From the NCBI RefSeq assembly GCF_029016285.1, contig NZ_CP091975.1, positions 1,054,001 through 1,118,000 on the forward strand: DNA of 64,000 bases. Reading direction: 5' to 3'. The notes beneath the pieces are model-generated. The model saw only the letters and a program-made list of their open reading frames with translations. It was not told the origin of the DNA and did not search any database. Below, piece after piece: positions 34,551-43,950 of this stretch. The position numbers and the translations under genes were made by a program. This DNA comes from Vibrio sp. DW001 (GTDB lineage: Bacteria > Pseudomonadota > Gammaproteobacteria > Enterobacterales > Vibrionaceae). Positions within the stretch are counted from its first letter, which is position 1; each line of letters starts with the position of its first letter.

Positions 34551-37493
34551 ATGGATAATCTTAAAGATAGAATTAAATGGCACGTATTCGCTTTTGTTCT
34601 TTACTATTTCTTAGCGAGCCTTTCAATATTATTAACGAGAGATAGCCATTCTATTGCATTGATTTGGTACCCAAATGTCGTTTATGGCCTTTTATTGACG
34701 ACACAACCTGTTAAGCATTGGGGCTCACTTTCGATTACTTTAGTTCTAGCAAATTTGTCCGCGAATTTACCTCATTCTTTTAGCTTTATTCAGACGATGG
34801 CCTACCTTCCTTCTAACATAATAGAAGTTATGTTAGTTGCTTATTTATGTAAGTATCATTGTGATATCAGTAAGGTACTTGAATCGAGGCATGAATTCTT
34901 AAAAGTTCTAATTTACGTGTGTTTTATTCCGCCAACAATAGGTGCAATAGTCAGTTCTTTTGTTTTTTTCTTAATGGGGCAAGTTAGTATTCCTTCCCTT
35001 TGGTTTCATTGGACAATAAGTAGTATGTTAGGAAGTGTGAGCATTCTACCCATATCATTGTGCCTAATGGCTTTTGATAGGAAAAAGATACTTGAGTTAT
35101 CTTTGACACCAACTTCTTTATTATATTTCGCTATTTCAATTATTGTGACATACGCCGCGAGTAGATACTCGACTGAGCCATTTGTCATTGTGCTTATTTT
35201 ACTTATCCTTGTCGCGTCCAAGTCATTTTTCAGGCTCTCATTTACCATATTTAATCTGAGTTTACTCATACCCGTCTTGATCTATTTCGAACAGTTTCCG
35301 TATTCAAAAAGCAATGATCTGGTTTATCTTTATGGTTATCTTCTGATGATTATTCTCTGTTCATTGCTTTACTCAATTACATTGAGAAAAGCAAGAATCG
35401 ACAATAGAACATTGGAAAGTGTCTCGTTTAAAGCAACACAGTTGTATGAAAAAACGCCCGCAGCAATGCACTCAATTAATAATGAAGGTGTAATTGTTGC
35501 CGTCAGTGATAAATGGTTGGAGTTATTTGGTTATAGAAGGGACGAAGTCATTGGTAAAAAATCCAGTGATTTTTTGACTCGAGCTTCTGCGGAGATAGCC
35601 ATCAATGAGACCCTGCCACGGTTTTTCAAAACAGGACGAATTGATAAGATTAATTATGAGTTCGTTAGATCTGACAATAAAACATTAGATATCGAATTAT
35701 CCGCAATACTCATTAAAGATGAATCTGAGAGTCGGTCTTATGCGGTTTTATATGACGTGTCTAAGGAGAAAATTCTAACGAAACAGTTGTATGAAGAAAA
35801 CGAGTTACTAGAAATTACACTTCAGTCCATGGGCGATGGCATGATAGCGACAGACGAACATGGATATATTACGTATCTGAATCCGGTTGCTGAGTTGCTA
35901 ACTGGAGTGAAGTTTGCTGATGCAAAAGGTAAACCGTTTGAAGATGTGGTTCATCTATATGCCGACAGCTCTGGTAAGTCTTTATACAATCCAGCGGAGT
36001 TAGCGATCGAAAACAATTGTCGTATGGGGATCCCTGAGACGGCCTATTTGAAAAGCACGACTGGAGACAAATTTCTAATTCAGGATTCCGTTTCACCGAT
36101 AATTGATAAACAAGGGAATGTTCGTGGTGCGGTAATGGTCTTCCAAGATGTCACCGAAACACGGGCAATATCTGAAAGAATGTCCTATCTCGCGCAACAC
36201 GATATGCTCACAGATTTACCAAACCGAGTGTTATTAATGGATCGGTTGACCATAGCATGTGCGAATTACAACAGACACAAAATTGGCTTTTCTCTGCTGT
36301 TTTTGGATTTAGATAACTTTAAGACTATCAACGACTCCTTAGGACATAGCTTTGGTGACGATGTATTAAAATGCATTGCTAAAAGAATCAAATCAGTCAC
36401 AAGAGAAACCGATACCGTTTCACGAATAGGTGGCGACGAATTTGTCATTATTTTGGAGGGTGATTTTAATTTGGTTCAACTATCAAAATGGTGTACTGAA
36501 TTTTTGGTGAGCATAGCGACCCCTATAATAGTAAGGGGCCGTGAGTTTATAATAACGGGGAGCGTGGGTGTATCATCGTGCCCACGAGATGCGAAAGATC
36601 CTGAAACGTTGCTCCGTAGAGCTGATGTTGCAATGTATCGAGCCAAAAATCTTGGACGTAACGCGTTCAGTCTTTATTCCCGGAAAATGGAAGTAGAGCT
36701 AAATGAGCGATTACATTTAGAGCAAAAACTTAGATATGCGGTAGAGCATAAAGAGATTGTGTTTTTCTATCAACCAATTGTTGAAGCAGGTAATCAACGC
36801 GTCGTTTATGCTGAAGGGTTGTGCCGCTGGATCTCATCAGACGGTGTCATAACTCCTCCTGACAAGTTTATCCCGATTGCAGAAGAGACCCAAATCATTG
36901 TTGATATGGGTTATATGCTGCTGCGGCAGGCGTGCCAATCTATGTCTTTGTTGTCTGGTGTTTTTGGAAAGCTATCTCTCAATATTAGTGCCGTTCAACT
37001 ATCCAAACCTAACTTTGTTGAAAACACAATTAGTATCATGCGCGAAGAGGGTGTGAAACCAGATAAATTTATCTTTGAAATTACAGAAACAAGTTTGATG
37101 CTAAACCCCGACGAAAGTTTGAAAGTGTTAAGTCGTTTAAAAAAGTTTGGTATTTTAATCGCGATAGACGATTTTGGTACAGGCTACTCGAGTTTGAGTT
37201 ATCTAAAGCATTTTCCGGTTGATATTCTAAAAATTGATAAGGCATTTGTGGACGATATAGAGTTTAATCATCAAGATAGAACCTTTATTGAAGCGATAAT
37301 TAAAATGGCCCGAACTCTTGATATCTTGGTGGTTGCAGAAGGTGTCGAAACGCGTGAGCAGGCGGATGCATTATTTGATATGGGTTGCAATTTTCTCCAA
37401 GGGTACTATTTTTCAAAACCAAAACCTTTAGAGCAAGTTATTGAGAGCAATGATTCTCTTGAAAACGTCGTCGCTATCAATAGAAAGCAATAA
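34551..37493 (+). CDS. MASE1-PAS-GGDEF-EAL c-di-GMP protein
   Basis: A 980-residue protein: a membrane MASE1-type sensor (about 1-285, eight helices), two PAS domains (about 295-410 and 420-545), GGDEF (motif intact at 627-631) and EAL. An RETD inhibitory site sits five residues before GGDEF. In the EAL domain the signature reads AEGLCRW (Glu755), an EGL variant, but NISAVQL, EITETSLM, DDFGTGYSS and AEGVET are kept, so phosphodiesterase activity is still possible. I start at ATG 34551 (GGGG upstream) over a TTG at 34527. It may be coupled to the chemoreceptor. Confidence 0.9.
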   Translation: MDNLKDRIKWHVFAFVLYYFLASLSILLTRDSHSIALIWYPNVVYGLLLTTQPVKHWGSLSITLVLANLSANLPHSFSFIQTMAYLPSNIIEVMLVAYLCKYHCDISKVLESRHEFLKVLIYVCFIPPTIGAIVSSFVFFLMGQVSIPSLWFHWTISSMLGSVSILPISLCLMAFDRKKILELSLTPTSLLYFAISIIVTYAASRYSTEPFVIVLILLILVASKSFFRLSFTIFNLSLLIPVLIYFEQFPYSKSNDLVYLYGYLLMIILCSLLYSITLRKARIDNRTLESVSFKATQLYEKTPAAMHSINNEGVIVAVSDKWLELFGYRRDEVIGKKSSDFLTRASAEIAINETLPRFFKTGRIDKINYEFVRSDNKTLDIELSAILIKDESESRSYAVLYDVSKEKILTKQLYEENELLEITLQSMGDGMIATDEHGYITYLNPVAELLTGVKFADAKGKPFEDVVHLYADSSGKSLYNPAELAIENNCRMGIPETAYLKSTTGDKFLIQDSVSPIIDKQGNVRGAVMVFQDVTETRAISERMSYLAQHDMLTDLPNRVLLMDRLTIACANYNRHKIGFSLLFLDLDNFKTINDSLGHSFGDDVLKCIAKRIKSVTRETDTVSRIGGDEFVIILEGDFNLVQLSKWCTEFLVSIATPIIVRGREFIITGSVGVSSCPRDAKDPETLLRRADVAMYRAKNLGRNAFSLYSRKMEVELNERLHLEQKLRYAVEHKEIVFFYQPIVEAGNQRVVYAEGLCRWISSDGVITPPDKFIPIAEETQIIVDMGYMLLRQACQSMSLLSGVFGKLSLNISAVQLSKPNFVENTISIMREEGVKPDKFIFEITETSLMLNPDESLKVLSRLKKFGILIAIDDFGTGYSSLSYLKHFPVDILKIDKAFVDDIEFNHQDRTFIEAIIKMARTLDILVVAEGVETREQADALFDMGCNFLQGYYFSKPKPLEQVIESNDSLENVVAINRKQ

Positions 37494-37563
37494 AGTAATA
37501 TCTACAAATTAGCATGTAATACTGATAGTCGAATTGACCGTGTTTCGCTATAGATATAATCAA

Positions 37564-37769
37564 ATGAAATCCAGAGGATACCTTGAGTTCACTGCATTTT
37601 TATTAACACGACTACCTGAAGAGCCCTTCACCGTTTTTTTTACATCTCATATAAACGTGATGTTGGGGCAGATGTCGTCAATGGTGATTGGTTTGAATAC
37701 GAAAAAGGTGGTACTTTTCATTATACATTAGAGAGTATTCAAGCTCGGGAAGTTGTATACCTTGTTTGA
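37564..37769 (+). pseudogene. Possible small gene broken by a frameshift in a T8 run
   Basis: Frame one runs from ATG 37564 through FTAFLLTRLPEEPFTVFF to a run of eight T (37634-37641). Shifting there opens a second frame reading YISYKRDVGADVVNGDWFEYEKGG and ending at TGA 37767-37769. The second piece looks protein-like in composition, and the join would give about 68 residues. I do not recognise the family. It could be a decayed gene, phase-variable, or chance. Confidence 0.35.
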
Positions 37770-37811
37770 TATATACTAACTGAACGATTTGGTGTGAACG
37801 ATGGGAACCAT

Positions 37812-38078
37812 ATGTCGAAAATAACTAAGATAAAAAACGAAGATAAACTACTCAAAAAAGCTCTGGAAGTTGGTAGTAAGATTGCCGAAATGCAGGGATA
37901 CGAACTCACTAGCCCAAGTGCATCACAATCAATTAAAATTAAAGCGCTTTACTTGTTCTTAGTTAAAGTGCGCCAGATTACGCCTCTCCCTGCCGACAAA
38001 TTAGATGGGCAAAATATTAAAAAGCGAATAGCATTATGGATGCATAACGCGTTACCTGAAGAAGACCCTCTGAAATAA
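37812..38078 (+). CDS. DUF5062-family protein
   Basis: An 88-residue soluble protein matching the small vibrio family DUF5062: KNEDKLLKKALEVGSKIAEMQGY, KIKALYLFLVKVRQITPLP and a closing IALWMHNALPEEDPLK. Function unknown. The start ATG 37812 follows GGGAACC; the GTG at 37794 would add six residues. It has its own short upstream region. Confidence 0.8.
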   Translation: MSKITKIKNEDKLLKKALEVGSKIAEMQGYELTSPSASQSIKIKALYLFLVKVRQITPLPADKLDGQNIKKRIALWMHNALPEEDPLK

Positions 38079-38141
38079 TCATAGATTAACCCAAATCAAC
38101 GTGTGGTTGATTTGGGTGTCGCGGCGTCAGTTAATTATGGA

Positions 38142-38354
38142 TTAAGTTTCTAATTTTGCTGCATTTAATATGACTTTTACTCGACCGACATCCCCACTTT
38201 CTAAACGAACTTTAATGCCGTGAGAGTGGTTTGGTGATTTGGTTAAGAGATCCTTCACAACCCCGGAGGTCAGTGTACCGCTACGTTGATCTTTTTTAAG
38301 TACAATCTGCACTTCTAACCCTGGATGTATATTGGCGCGTTTAGTCCCACTCAT
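38142..38354 (-). CDS. YwbE-family protein
   Basis: A 70-residue protein of the YwbE family (DUF2196), recognisable by NIHPGLEVQIVLKKDQRSGTLTSGVVKDLLTKS followed by HGIKVRLESGDVGRVK. It looks like a small beta-rich KOW/SH3-like fold and is found alone in many bacteria. Function unknown. It converges with the DUF5062 gene. Confidence 0.88.
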   Translation of the reverse strand: MSGTKRANIHPGLEVQIVLKKDQRSGTLTSGVVKDLLTKSPNHSHGIKVRLESGDVGRVKVILNAAKLET

Positions 38355-38518
38355 TGTCTCTACCTTAATGTATCGATTTTGCTTGAAGATACACTTAAAT
38401 AGAGAGGTAGTCGAACCGACTTAGGCCTTCAGTCTGAGATTAGATTGATAACTTCGATTATCGAACACGTCAGTTTCCATTCGCCTCTTAGCATTAATCT
38501 CGTGAGGTGTAACAGAAT

Positions 38519-39619
38519 TTATTGATGTTCACCCAAAGTTGGATAATCAATGTAGCCCACTTCGTTACCACCAAACAGTGTCGCTGCATTTAGCTCTGCG
38601 AGTTTATCGTTATTCTTTAAGCGCGAGACTAGATCTGGATTCGAAACGAAAGGACGACCGAAGGCAATAAGATCAGCGTAACCTTTATCCAGCATTTCAT
38701 TTGCGCGTTCTTGTGTATAACTACCAGCAACAATAATGGTGTTAATAAAGTTTTCCCGCAATTCTATGCGGAAGCTTTCAGGAATGACGGGTGCATCGTC
38801 CCAATCAGCTTCTGATAAATGCAGGTAAGCAATATCACGTGCTTGTAGCTCTTTTGACACCTCTAAGATGGTAGGCACGATGTCTGGACAATCCATATCC
38901 TTAAATGTAATGAATGGTGCAAGTCGAACACCGACTTTGTCTGCGCCAATTGCATCAATTACAGCGTCAACAACGTCCAGAATAAATCGAATTCGATTCG
39001 TTCGGGTGCCGCCATAATTGTCCGTGCGTTTGTTTGAGTTTGTGCGAAGGAATTGGTCGATCAGATAGCCATTACCACCATGAATCTCAACGCCATTGAA
39101 ACCGGCTTCCACAGCACGTTGTGCAGAGTAGGCAAAGTCTTTAATTACTCGATCTATATCTGCTTTATTCATCTCACGTGGTTGGATACATTCAACCATA
39201 TTGCCGTTGCCTTCGATATCGGAAATCCAAACCTTCGTCTCTACTGGCGCTAAGGCAGACGGCGCAATAGGTCGTTCTCCTTTTTGAAATGTTGGGTGAG
39301 AAACACGGCCTACATGCCATAGCTGACAGAACATTGCCGCTCCTTGTTTTTGTGCCGCTTTTGTTACTCGTTGCCAACCATTTACTTGGTCATCAGTATA
39401 TACACCAGGTGTAAATGAGTACCCTTGTGAGTCGTCTGAAATTTGAGTTGCTTCAGAAATGATCAACCCTGCGGTAGCACGTTGTTCGTAATATGTGGCC
39501 ATCATTTCATTTGGAACATTCCCCGGTTGACTAGATCGTGCCCGCGTCATCGGAGCCATCACGACACAGTTTTGTAGGTCCAAGCTCTTTAGGGTTGTGT
39601 TCTGGAATAATTTGCTCAT
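38519..39619 (-). CDS. Old Yellow Enzyme family alkene reductase (NemA-like)
   Basis: A 366-residue FMN-dependent ene-reductase that reduces activated C=C bonds such as N-ethylmaleimide, using NAD(P)H. Family marks are VVMAPMTRARSSQPGNVPNEMMATYYEQRA, CQLWHVGRVSHP, VEIHGGNGYLIDQFLR with the substrate-binding His/Asn pair, and the late FGRPFVSNPDLV. The divergent LysR gene 150 bp away probably controls it; such pairs respond to electrophile stress. Confidence 0.92.
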   Translation of the reverse strand: MSKLFQNTTLKSLDLQNCVVMAPMTRARSSQPGNVPNEMMATYYEQRATAGLIISEATQISDDSQGYSFTPGVYTDDQVNGWQRVTKAAQKQGAAMFCQLWHVGRVSHPTFQKGERPIAPSALAPVETKVWISDIEGNGNMVECIQPREMNKADIDRVIKDFAYSAQRAVEAGFNGVEIHGGNGYLIDQFLRTNSNKRTDNYGGTRTNRIRFILDVVDAVIDAIGADKVGVRLAPFITFKDMDCPDIVPTILEVSKELQARDIAYLHLSEADWDDAPVIPESFRIELRENFINTIIVAGSYTQERANEMLDKGYADLIAFGRPFVSNPDLVSRLKNNDKLAELNAATLFGGNEVGYIDYPTLGEHQ

Positions 39620-39647
39620 GTCGTTCTCTTTTATTGAATTATTAAAT

Positions 39648-39678
39648 ACAAATTGTTTCTTATAAATTCACAATTTGT
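39648..39678. promoter_or_regulatory. Inverted repeat in the OYE/LysR divergent promoter
   Basis: ACAAATTGT (39648-39656) and ACAATTTGT (39670-39678) are perfect inverted copies separated by 13 bp, directly upstream of the ene-reductase start. It is a plausible activator site for the LysR protein. Confidence 0.45.
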
Positions 39679-39752
39679 GCTGTTACTTGCTTAATTATTC
39701 TCATTATAATCATTCGCTTCATTTTGATAATTGAGTAAAATGTGAAATTATA

Positions 39753-39769
39753 ATTCGGTCTAACCGAAT
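39753..39769. promoter_or_regulatory. ATTCGGT-CTA-ACCGAAT palindrome just before the LysR gene
   Basis: A 7-bp perfect inverted repeat with a 3-bp centre, ending 16 bp before the chosen GTG start of the regulator. Its position would block LysR transcription when bound, fitting autorepression. Confidence 0.5.
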
Positions 39770-39785
39770 AATGGGGGAGGTGAAG

Positions 39786-40703
39786 GTGGATAAATTTTCT
39801 GATATGGAAATGTTCGTGAGTATCGTTAAGTATCAAGGGTTAGCGGTTGCTGGACGAGATCTTGGTCTTTCTCCAGCTACAATGACGGCAAGACTTCAAG
39901 CGCTCGAAGAACGGTATGGTGTAAAATTTCTTAATCGGAGCACAAGGCATTTGTCGTTAACGGAGGAGGGAGTGCTTTATTATAAGGCGTGCCTAGAAAT
40001 ACTCGATAGTGTAGGCGATGTAGAGAATCTTATACAAAACGGCGTTAATGATGTTAAAGGACCATTAAAGATAGTTGCGCCAAAGGATATTGGAAAGCAA
40101 TATATCTTGAAGATATTGTCCGAATTCTCGCAACAATATCCGGATGTCGTGCCATACCTATATTTGAGTGATCATATTTCAAATATTGCAGAATCTAGTA
40201 TCGATATCGTGATTCGCTATGGTGAGCTTGAAGATAGTAGTCTCATATCAAGAAGGCTATCGTCAAACCAGCGTGTACTGTGCGCATCACCAGCCTATCT
40301 CGCTAAACATGGAACCCCCATAAAACCACAAGATCTGACGGGTCATGACTGTCTAGCTATGGTTCGCAATGGAGAGGAATTGAAGACATGGCACTTCCGG
40401 AAGAAAAACGTAAAGGAATCAATGACAGTCGTTGCGAAGAGATTTTCAGATGATGGTGAAATCATTAGACAATGGGCGTTAGATGGTGCGGGGATAGCAC
40501 TTAAATCATTATTAGATGTGCAAGATGATATTAACAATCAACGTCTTGTTGTCGTACTCGATGAGTATATGACGAACTTCAATGCATCTACTTTGGCGTC
40601 AAGTGCAGACTTGCATGTTGTGTACGTTAGTAAAAAATATCAACCCAAACGGATCCGACTATTTTTGGATTTTCTTTTTGAGAGATTTGGTGAGTTAGTG
40701 TAG
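39786..40703 (+). CDS. LysR-family regulator of the Old Yellow Enzyme gene (GTG start)
   Basis: A 305-residue LysR regulator: N-terminal winged helix (FSDMEMFVSIVKYQGLAVAGRDLGLSPATMTARLQALE), then the two-lobe effector domain. I use GTG 39786 as start because GGGGGAGG lies just upstream and the family commonly begins at the DKFSDME segment; the ATG at 39771 overlaps that ribosome site. It is divergent from the ene-reductase, the normal layout for a regulator and its target. Confidence 0.88.
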   Translation: MDKFSDMEMFVSIVKYQGLAVAGRDLGLSPATMTARLQALEERYGVKFLNRSTRHLSLTEEGVLYYKACLEILDSVGDVENLIQNGVNDVKGPLKIVAPKDIGKQYILKILSEFSQQYPDVVPYLYLSDHISNIAESSIDIVIRYGELEDSSLISRRLSSNQRVLCASPAYLAKHGTPIKPQDLTGHDCLAMVRNGEELKTWHFRKKNVKESMTVVAKRFSDDGEIIRQWALDGAGIALKSLLDVQDDINNQRLVVVLDEYMTNFNASTLASSADLHVVYVSKKYQPKRIRLFLDFLFERFGELV

Positions 40704-40774
40704 TGGTGCGATGGATGAAGCTACAGGTGATGGTATATATCATTGAGTACGCCTTAGCGTGAAGTATTTCTGAC

Positions 40775-41671
40775 TTATTTACATTGCTCTCGCCGAAACG
40801 CGGCGGGAGTTATTCCAACGCGTAATTTGAATTGCTGGGATAGGTGTTGCTGTGATGAAAAACCACATGCGAATGCGACATCGATTAAAGACATCGTCTG
40901 ACGAGAAAGTAATTGTTTAGACAACACAATACGGCGAGATAGAACATATTGATGTGGGGAACATCCAAAGCTTATTTTGAACATTCTAGCGAAGTGAAAA
41001 TCACTTAAATGAGTGAGTTTGGCCAGTTCATTTAATGTGAAAGAGTGGGACACATTTTCTTCAATAAAATCTATTGCTCGTTGTTGATTTATAGGCGATA
41101 AACCACTGGCACTGAGTGGTGTTTTTATTGGTTGGTGGCAATGCTGACGAACGAGATGAAGCAGCAATACTTGTTGTAAATGAGACACCATCAGTTTATC
41201 TGTTGAGCTCTCCCAATTAAGTTTTAGTATGGAGTCTCTGATCAGCTGATTAGTAAATGGGTCATCAACATAGGTAAGTTCTTTTAATTCTATATGACGA
41301 CCTTCTTTATCAAATACCTGTTCAGAAAAATTACGCAGATGATCTTGTTCAAAATAGAAATGAAAAAAACGAAAAGGGTCTGAAAACAACCAGCTTGACC
41401 GGTGACCTTTCGGCATTAAACACAACTTATTCGCACCTCCAAATGCGTTACCTGAACTCATAATTCGTTGGGTATTTTGACCGCCTTCCAAATAGTAGCT
41501 CAATGTATGGTGTTCAGGCTTGTCATAGCTCGCTCTGCCATGGCTATTACTCCAAATAGCAGAACCCATACCGTTGTCCTGCCATAATTCCTTATGCAGA
41601 GTAGCCGTATTGTTTGTCAACACGTTGAAGACTTGTTTGCTTTTTGGCCTTAAAGGCAATCCTTTGTACAT
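40775..41671 (-). CDS. AraC-family regulator
   Basis: A 298-residue AraC-type regulator. An N-terminal cupin-like domain (about 40-140) precedes two helix-turn-helix units: HSFTLNELAKLTHLSDFHFARMFK and MSLIDVAFACGFSSQQHLSQQFK, ending ITPAAFRRE. The ATG 41671 has AAGGAG five bases upstream; a TTG at 41674 is too close to that site. It is divergent from the EamA exporter and is its probable regulator. Confidence 0.88.
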   Translation of the reverse strand: MYKGLPLRPKSKQVFNVLTNNTATLHKELWQDNGMGSAIWSNSHGRASYDKPEHHTLSYYLEGGQNTQRIMSSGNAFGGANKLCLMPKGHRSSWLFSDPFRFFHFYFEQDHLRNFSEQVFDKEGRHIELKELTYVDDPFTNQLIRDSILKLNWESSTDKLMVSHLQQVLLLHLVRQHCHQPIKTPLSASGLSPINQQRAIDFIEENVSHSFTLNELAKLTHLSDFHFARMFKISFGCSPHQYVLSRRIVLSKQLLSRQTMSLIDVAFACGFSSQQHLSQQFKLRVGITPAAFRREQCK

Positions 41672-41846
41672 CAATACTCCTTAACCAATCTGCAATTTAA
41701 TATACAGGTTGGGGCTGTCTATAAAAACAGATGAAAAAAGAAAACCGCAAGAATCTATAAAAATAACAGGAATCTAAACGCACACCTAACTTCAGATCGA
41801 TACTATGAAACGGTACGATAATAATTTAACTAAGGTTAGTAAGACG

Positions 41847-42749
41847 ATGAACAGTATTTTATACACTATAACGGTCTTTATATGGGGGTCGACGTGGCTG
41901 GCTATTTCGTATCAACTTGGTGATACACCTGTTGTTGTGTCTGTGGGTTGGAGGTTTGGTCTTGCTTCAATTGTTTTATTCGCCATTTTGATTTTTCGTA
42001 ATGCATTACCAAAACTGTCTATAGAAAACCATAAAACCGCGGCGTTACTGGGTCTATGTCTATTTTCAAACAACTTTCTTTGTTTTTATGCTGCAACACA
42101 ATATCTGCCTAGTGGGTTGAATGCTGTTGTGTTTTCACTCGCGCCCATTTTGAATGCTCTTAATCTCTGGGTTTTGGAAAAACATCGTCCATCTGGTCCG
42201 TTTTTACAACGTGCATTGATGGGGTTTATTGGCGTTGTTCTTCTTTTTGTATCTCAATTTTTAGGTACTGAGATGGACTGGACAATTTTGTTAGGTTTAC
42301 TTCTTAGCTTTTTAGGGACGTGTTTGTTTTCAGTAGGTAATATGGTTTCTGCTCGAGCTCAAAAAAAGAAGATGCCACTGCTGCCAACTACCGCATGGGC
42401 TATGGGCTATGGTTCAGTTTATTTATTTGTTATCGCTCTAATATTCGGATTACCTCTGGGTATTACTATGACACCAATGTATCTTTCGGCACTGGTTTAC
42501 CTTGCCATCATTGGGTCAGTCATTGGGTTTAATACTTACCTAGCTTTGGTGGGGAGGATCGGTGCCGCGAAGGCCGCTTATTGCACGGTTCTATTCCCTC
42601 TCGTTGCACTATCATTATCTACATTATTCGAAAGCTATGAATGGACATGGCTATCGGCACTTGGTGTCACTTTGGTGTTAGCGGGTAATCTACGTGTGTT
42701 TGGAATACCTGAGCCAATTAAACGTTGGTATAATTCTCACCTCGCCTAA
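41847..42749 (+). CDS. EamA/DMT-family transporter
   Basis: A 300-residue inner-membrane protein with ten hydrophobic helices in two EamA repeats (first begins VFIWGSTWLAISYQL; second about residue 150). These drug/metabolite transporters mostly export small compounds or amino acids. I start at ATG 41847, with AAGG further upstream; the ATG at 41805 would add 14 hydrophilic residues. Divergent AraC gene is the probable regulator. Confidence 0.85.
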   Translation: MNSILYTITVFIWGSTWLAISYQLGDTPVVVSVGWRFGLASIVLFAILIFRNALPKLSIENHKTAALLGLCLFSNNFLCFYAATQYLPSGLNAVVFSLAPILNALNLWVLEKHRPSGPFLQRALMGFIGVVLLFVSQFLGTEMDWTILLGLLLSFLGTCLFSVGNMVSARAQKKKMPLLPTTAWAMGYGSVYLFVIALIFGLPLGITMTPMYLSALVYLAIIGSVIGFNTYLALVGRIGAAKAAYCTVLFPLVALSLSTLFESYEWTWLSALGVTLVLAGNLRVFGIPEPIKRWYNSHLA

Positions 42750-42875
42750 GCGATTTGTGTCAGCAACCAGTTCAAACTATTTTAATGGAACACGAGATAT
42801 TGAAGCGTTCAAAGTGCCATCATTAACAGGCGATAGATTAATGATCCATTGCAATCAGAACCATAAGGGTTTGGT

Positions 42876-43271
42876 ATGAAGTTGAGTTTTAATTTTGAGG
42901 ATGCGAGTCAAATATTTGTGGGTGCATTTGCGCTAGCAGTACCAATATCATTTTCCGAGGAGGCATGGAGGTTAGGTGAGACACTTCCAACGGCTAATTT
43001 ACTCATGCTTTTTACCCTTTCAGTCGTTTTTCTGGGGTTATTTACCTACGAAAGCGTGTTTCAAAGAAATATAAAAACAAGACCGTTCGTTTTCATTTTG
43101 CGTATCTTTATTGCATATCTGATAACTGCGATGGTGGTTGCTCTTGTTCTTTTTTGCCTAAATAAATTGCCATTGTTAGTCGAGCCGATAGTCGCAATAA
43201 AACGAATCATCGTCATCACAATGCCCGCCTCCATGGGAGCAATCGTTGTCGATAGCTTCGACAAAGAATGA
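42876..43271 (+). CDS. DUF2391-like integral membrane protein
   Basis: A 131-residue protein with about four membrane helices. The opening DASQIFVGAFALAVPISFSEEAWRLGETLP fits the DUF2391/TIGR02587 membrane family, in which a GA-F and a T/S-E-W segment are typical. Function unknown. It follows the EamA gene by about 125 bp on the same strand. Confidence 0.65.
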   Translation: MKLSFNFEDASQIFVGAFALAVPISFSEEAWRLGETLPTANLLMLFTLSVVFLGLFTYESVFQRNIKTRPFVFILRIFIAYLITAMVVALVLFCLNKLPLLVEPIVAIKRIIVITMPASMGAIVVDSFDKE

Positions 43272-43396
43272 ACCTGCCTAAATGAATGCTTAAGGATATA
43301 CACCAAGCAGCAAAGCTGAGATGCGTTAAGTATAAGGCCAGCTCATGTAATGAGACTGGCTTAAGGAAATGCTAGAGGTCCTGCTGGGCGTCAAGG

Positions 43397-43825
43397 TTAC
43401 TGAACTTGAGTCGCCACAGATATGCGATTCCATGTATTCATGATGGATACCAACATTATAAGTTGAGCAATTTGTACTTGTTCAAAGTACTCAGTTAGTT
43501 GCTTATATGTGGTATCGCTGACACCGTAATTAGAGATGTGTGTGATTTCTTCAGTTAACGCAAGTACTGCTCGTTCTTCTGAGGTGAATAATGGTGATTC
43601 ATTCCATGCTGGAAGTGAGAACAATCGTTCTTGAGTTTCGCCTTTCTCCAACGCGGCTTTAGAGTGCATTTGAATGCAGTATGCACAGCCGTTGATCTGA
43701 GAAGTTCGAACTCGGATTAGTTCTTCAAGAATGGGTGAGAGGTTACATTTTTTTATATAGCCTTCTATGGTAAACATCGCATTGTAAGCTTCAGGTTGGG
43801 TCGCGTAGATATTGACTCGAGACAT
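43397..43825 (-). CDS. Carboxymuconolactone decarboxylase / AhpD-like protein
   Basis: A 142-residue alpha-helical protein with the AhpD core CAYCIQMHSKAA: a CxxC pair and following His, the peroxidase-type proton relay. Such proteins are thiol-disulfide peroxidases of uncertain partner. The next segment FTSEERAVLALTEEIT is also typical. It is divergent from a LysR gene, with a palindrome between them. Confidence 0.88.
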   Translation of the reverse strand: MSRVNIYATQPEAYNAMFTIEGYIKKCNLSPILEELIRVRTSQINGCAYCIQMHSKAALEKGETQERLFSLPAWNESPLFTSEERAVLALTEEITHISNYGVSDTTYKQLTEYFEQVQIAQLIMLVSIMNTWNRISVATQVQ

Positions 43826-43903
43826 GTAAAATTCCTAATTCAATTATGGTAAATGTGTGTTCGTATTAAATATAGAGAACTTTATTGTTGACATAAATGT
43901 ACA

Positions 43904-43928
43904 TTTTGCTAAATAACTATTAGCAAAA
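43904..43928. promoter_or_regulatory. TTTTGCTAA-N7-TTAGCAAAA palindrome between AhpD-like and LysR genes
   Basis: A perfect 9-bp inverted repeat with a 7-bp centre, 22 bp before the LysR start. The 25-bp length and T-to-A layout suit a LysR-family site controlling both genes. Confidence 0.6.
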
Positions 43929-43950
43929 AAGCATTAATGAGGAGAGCGAG

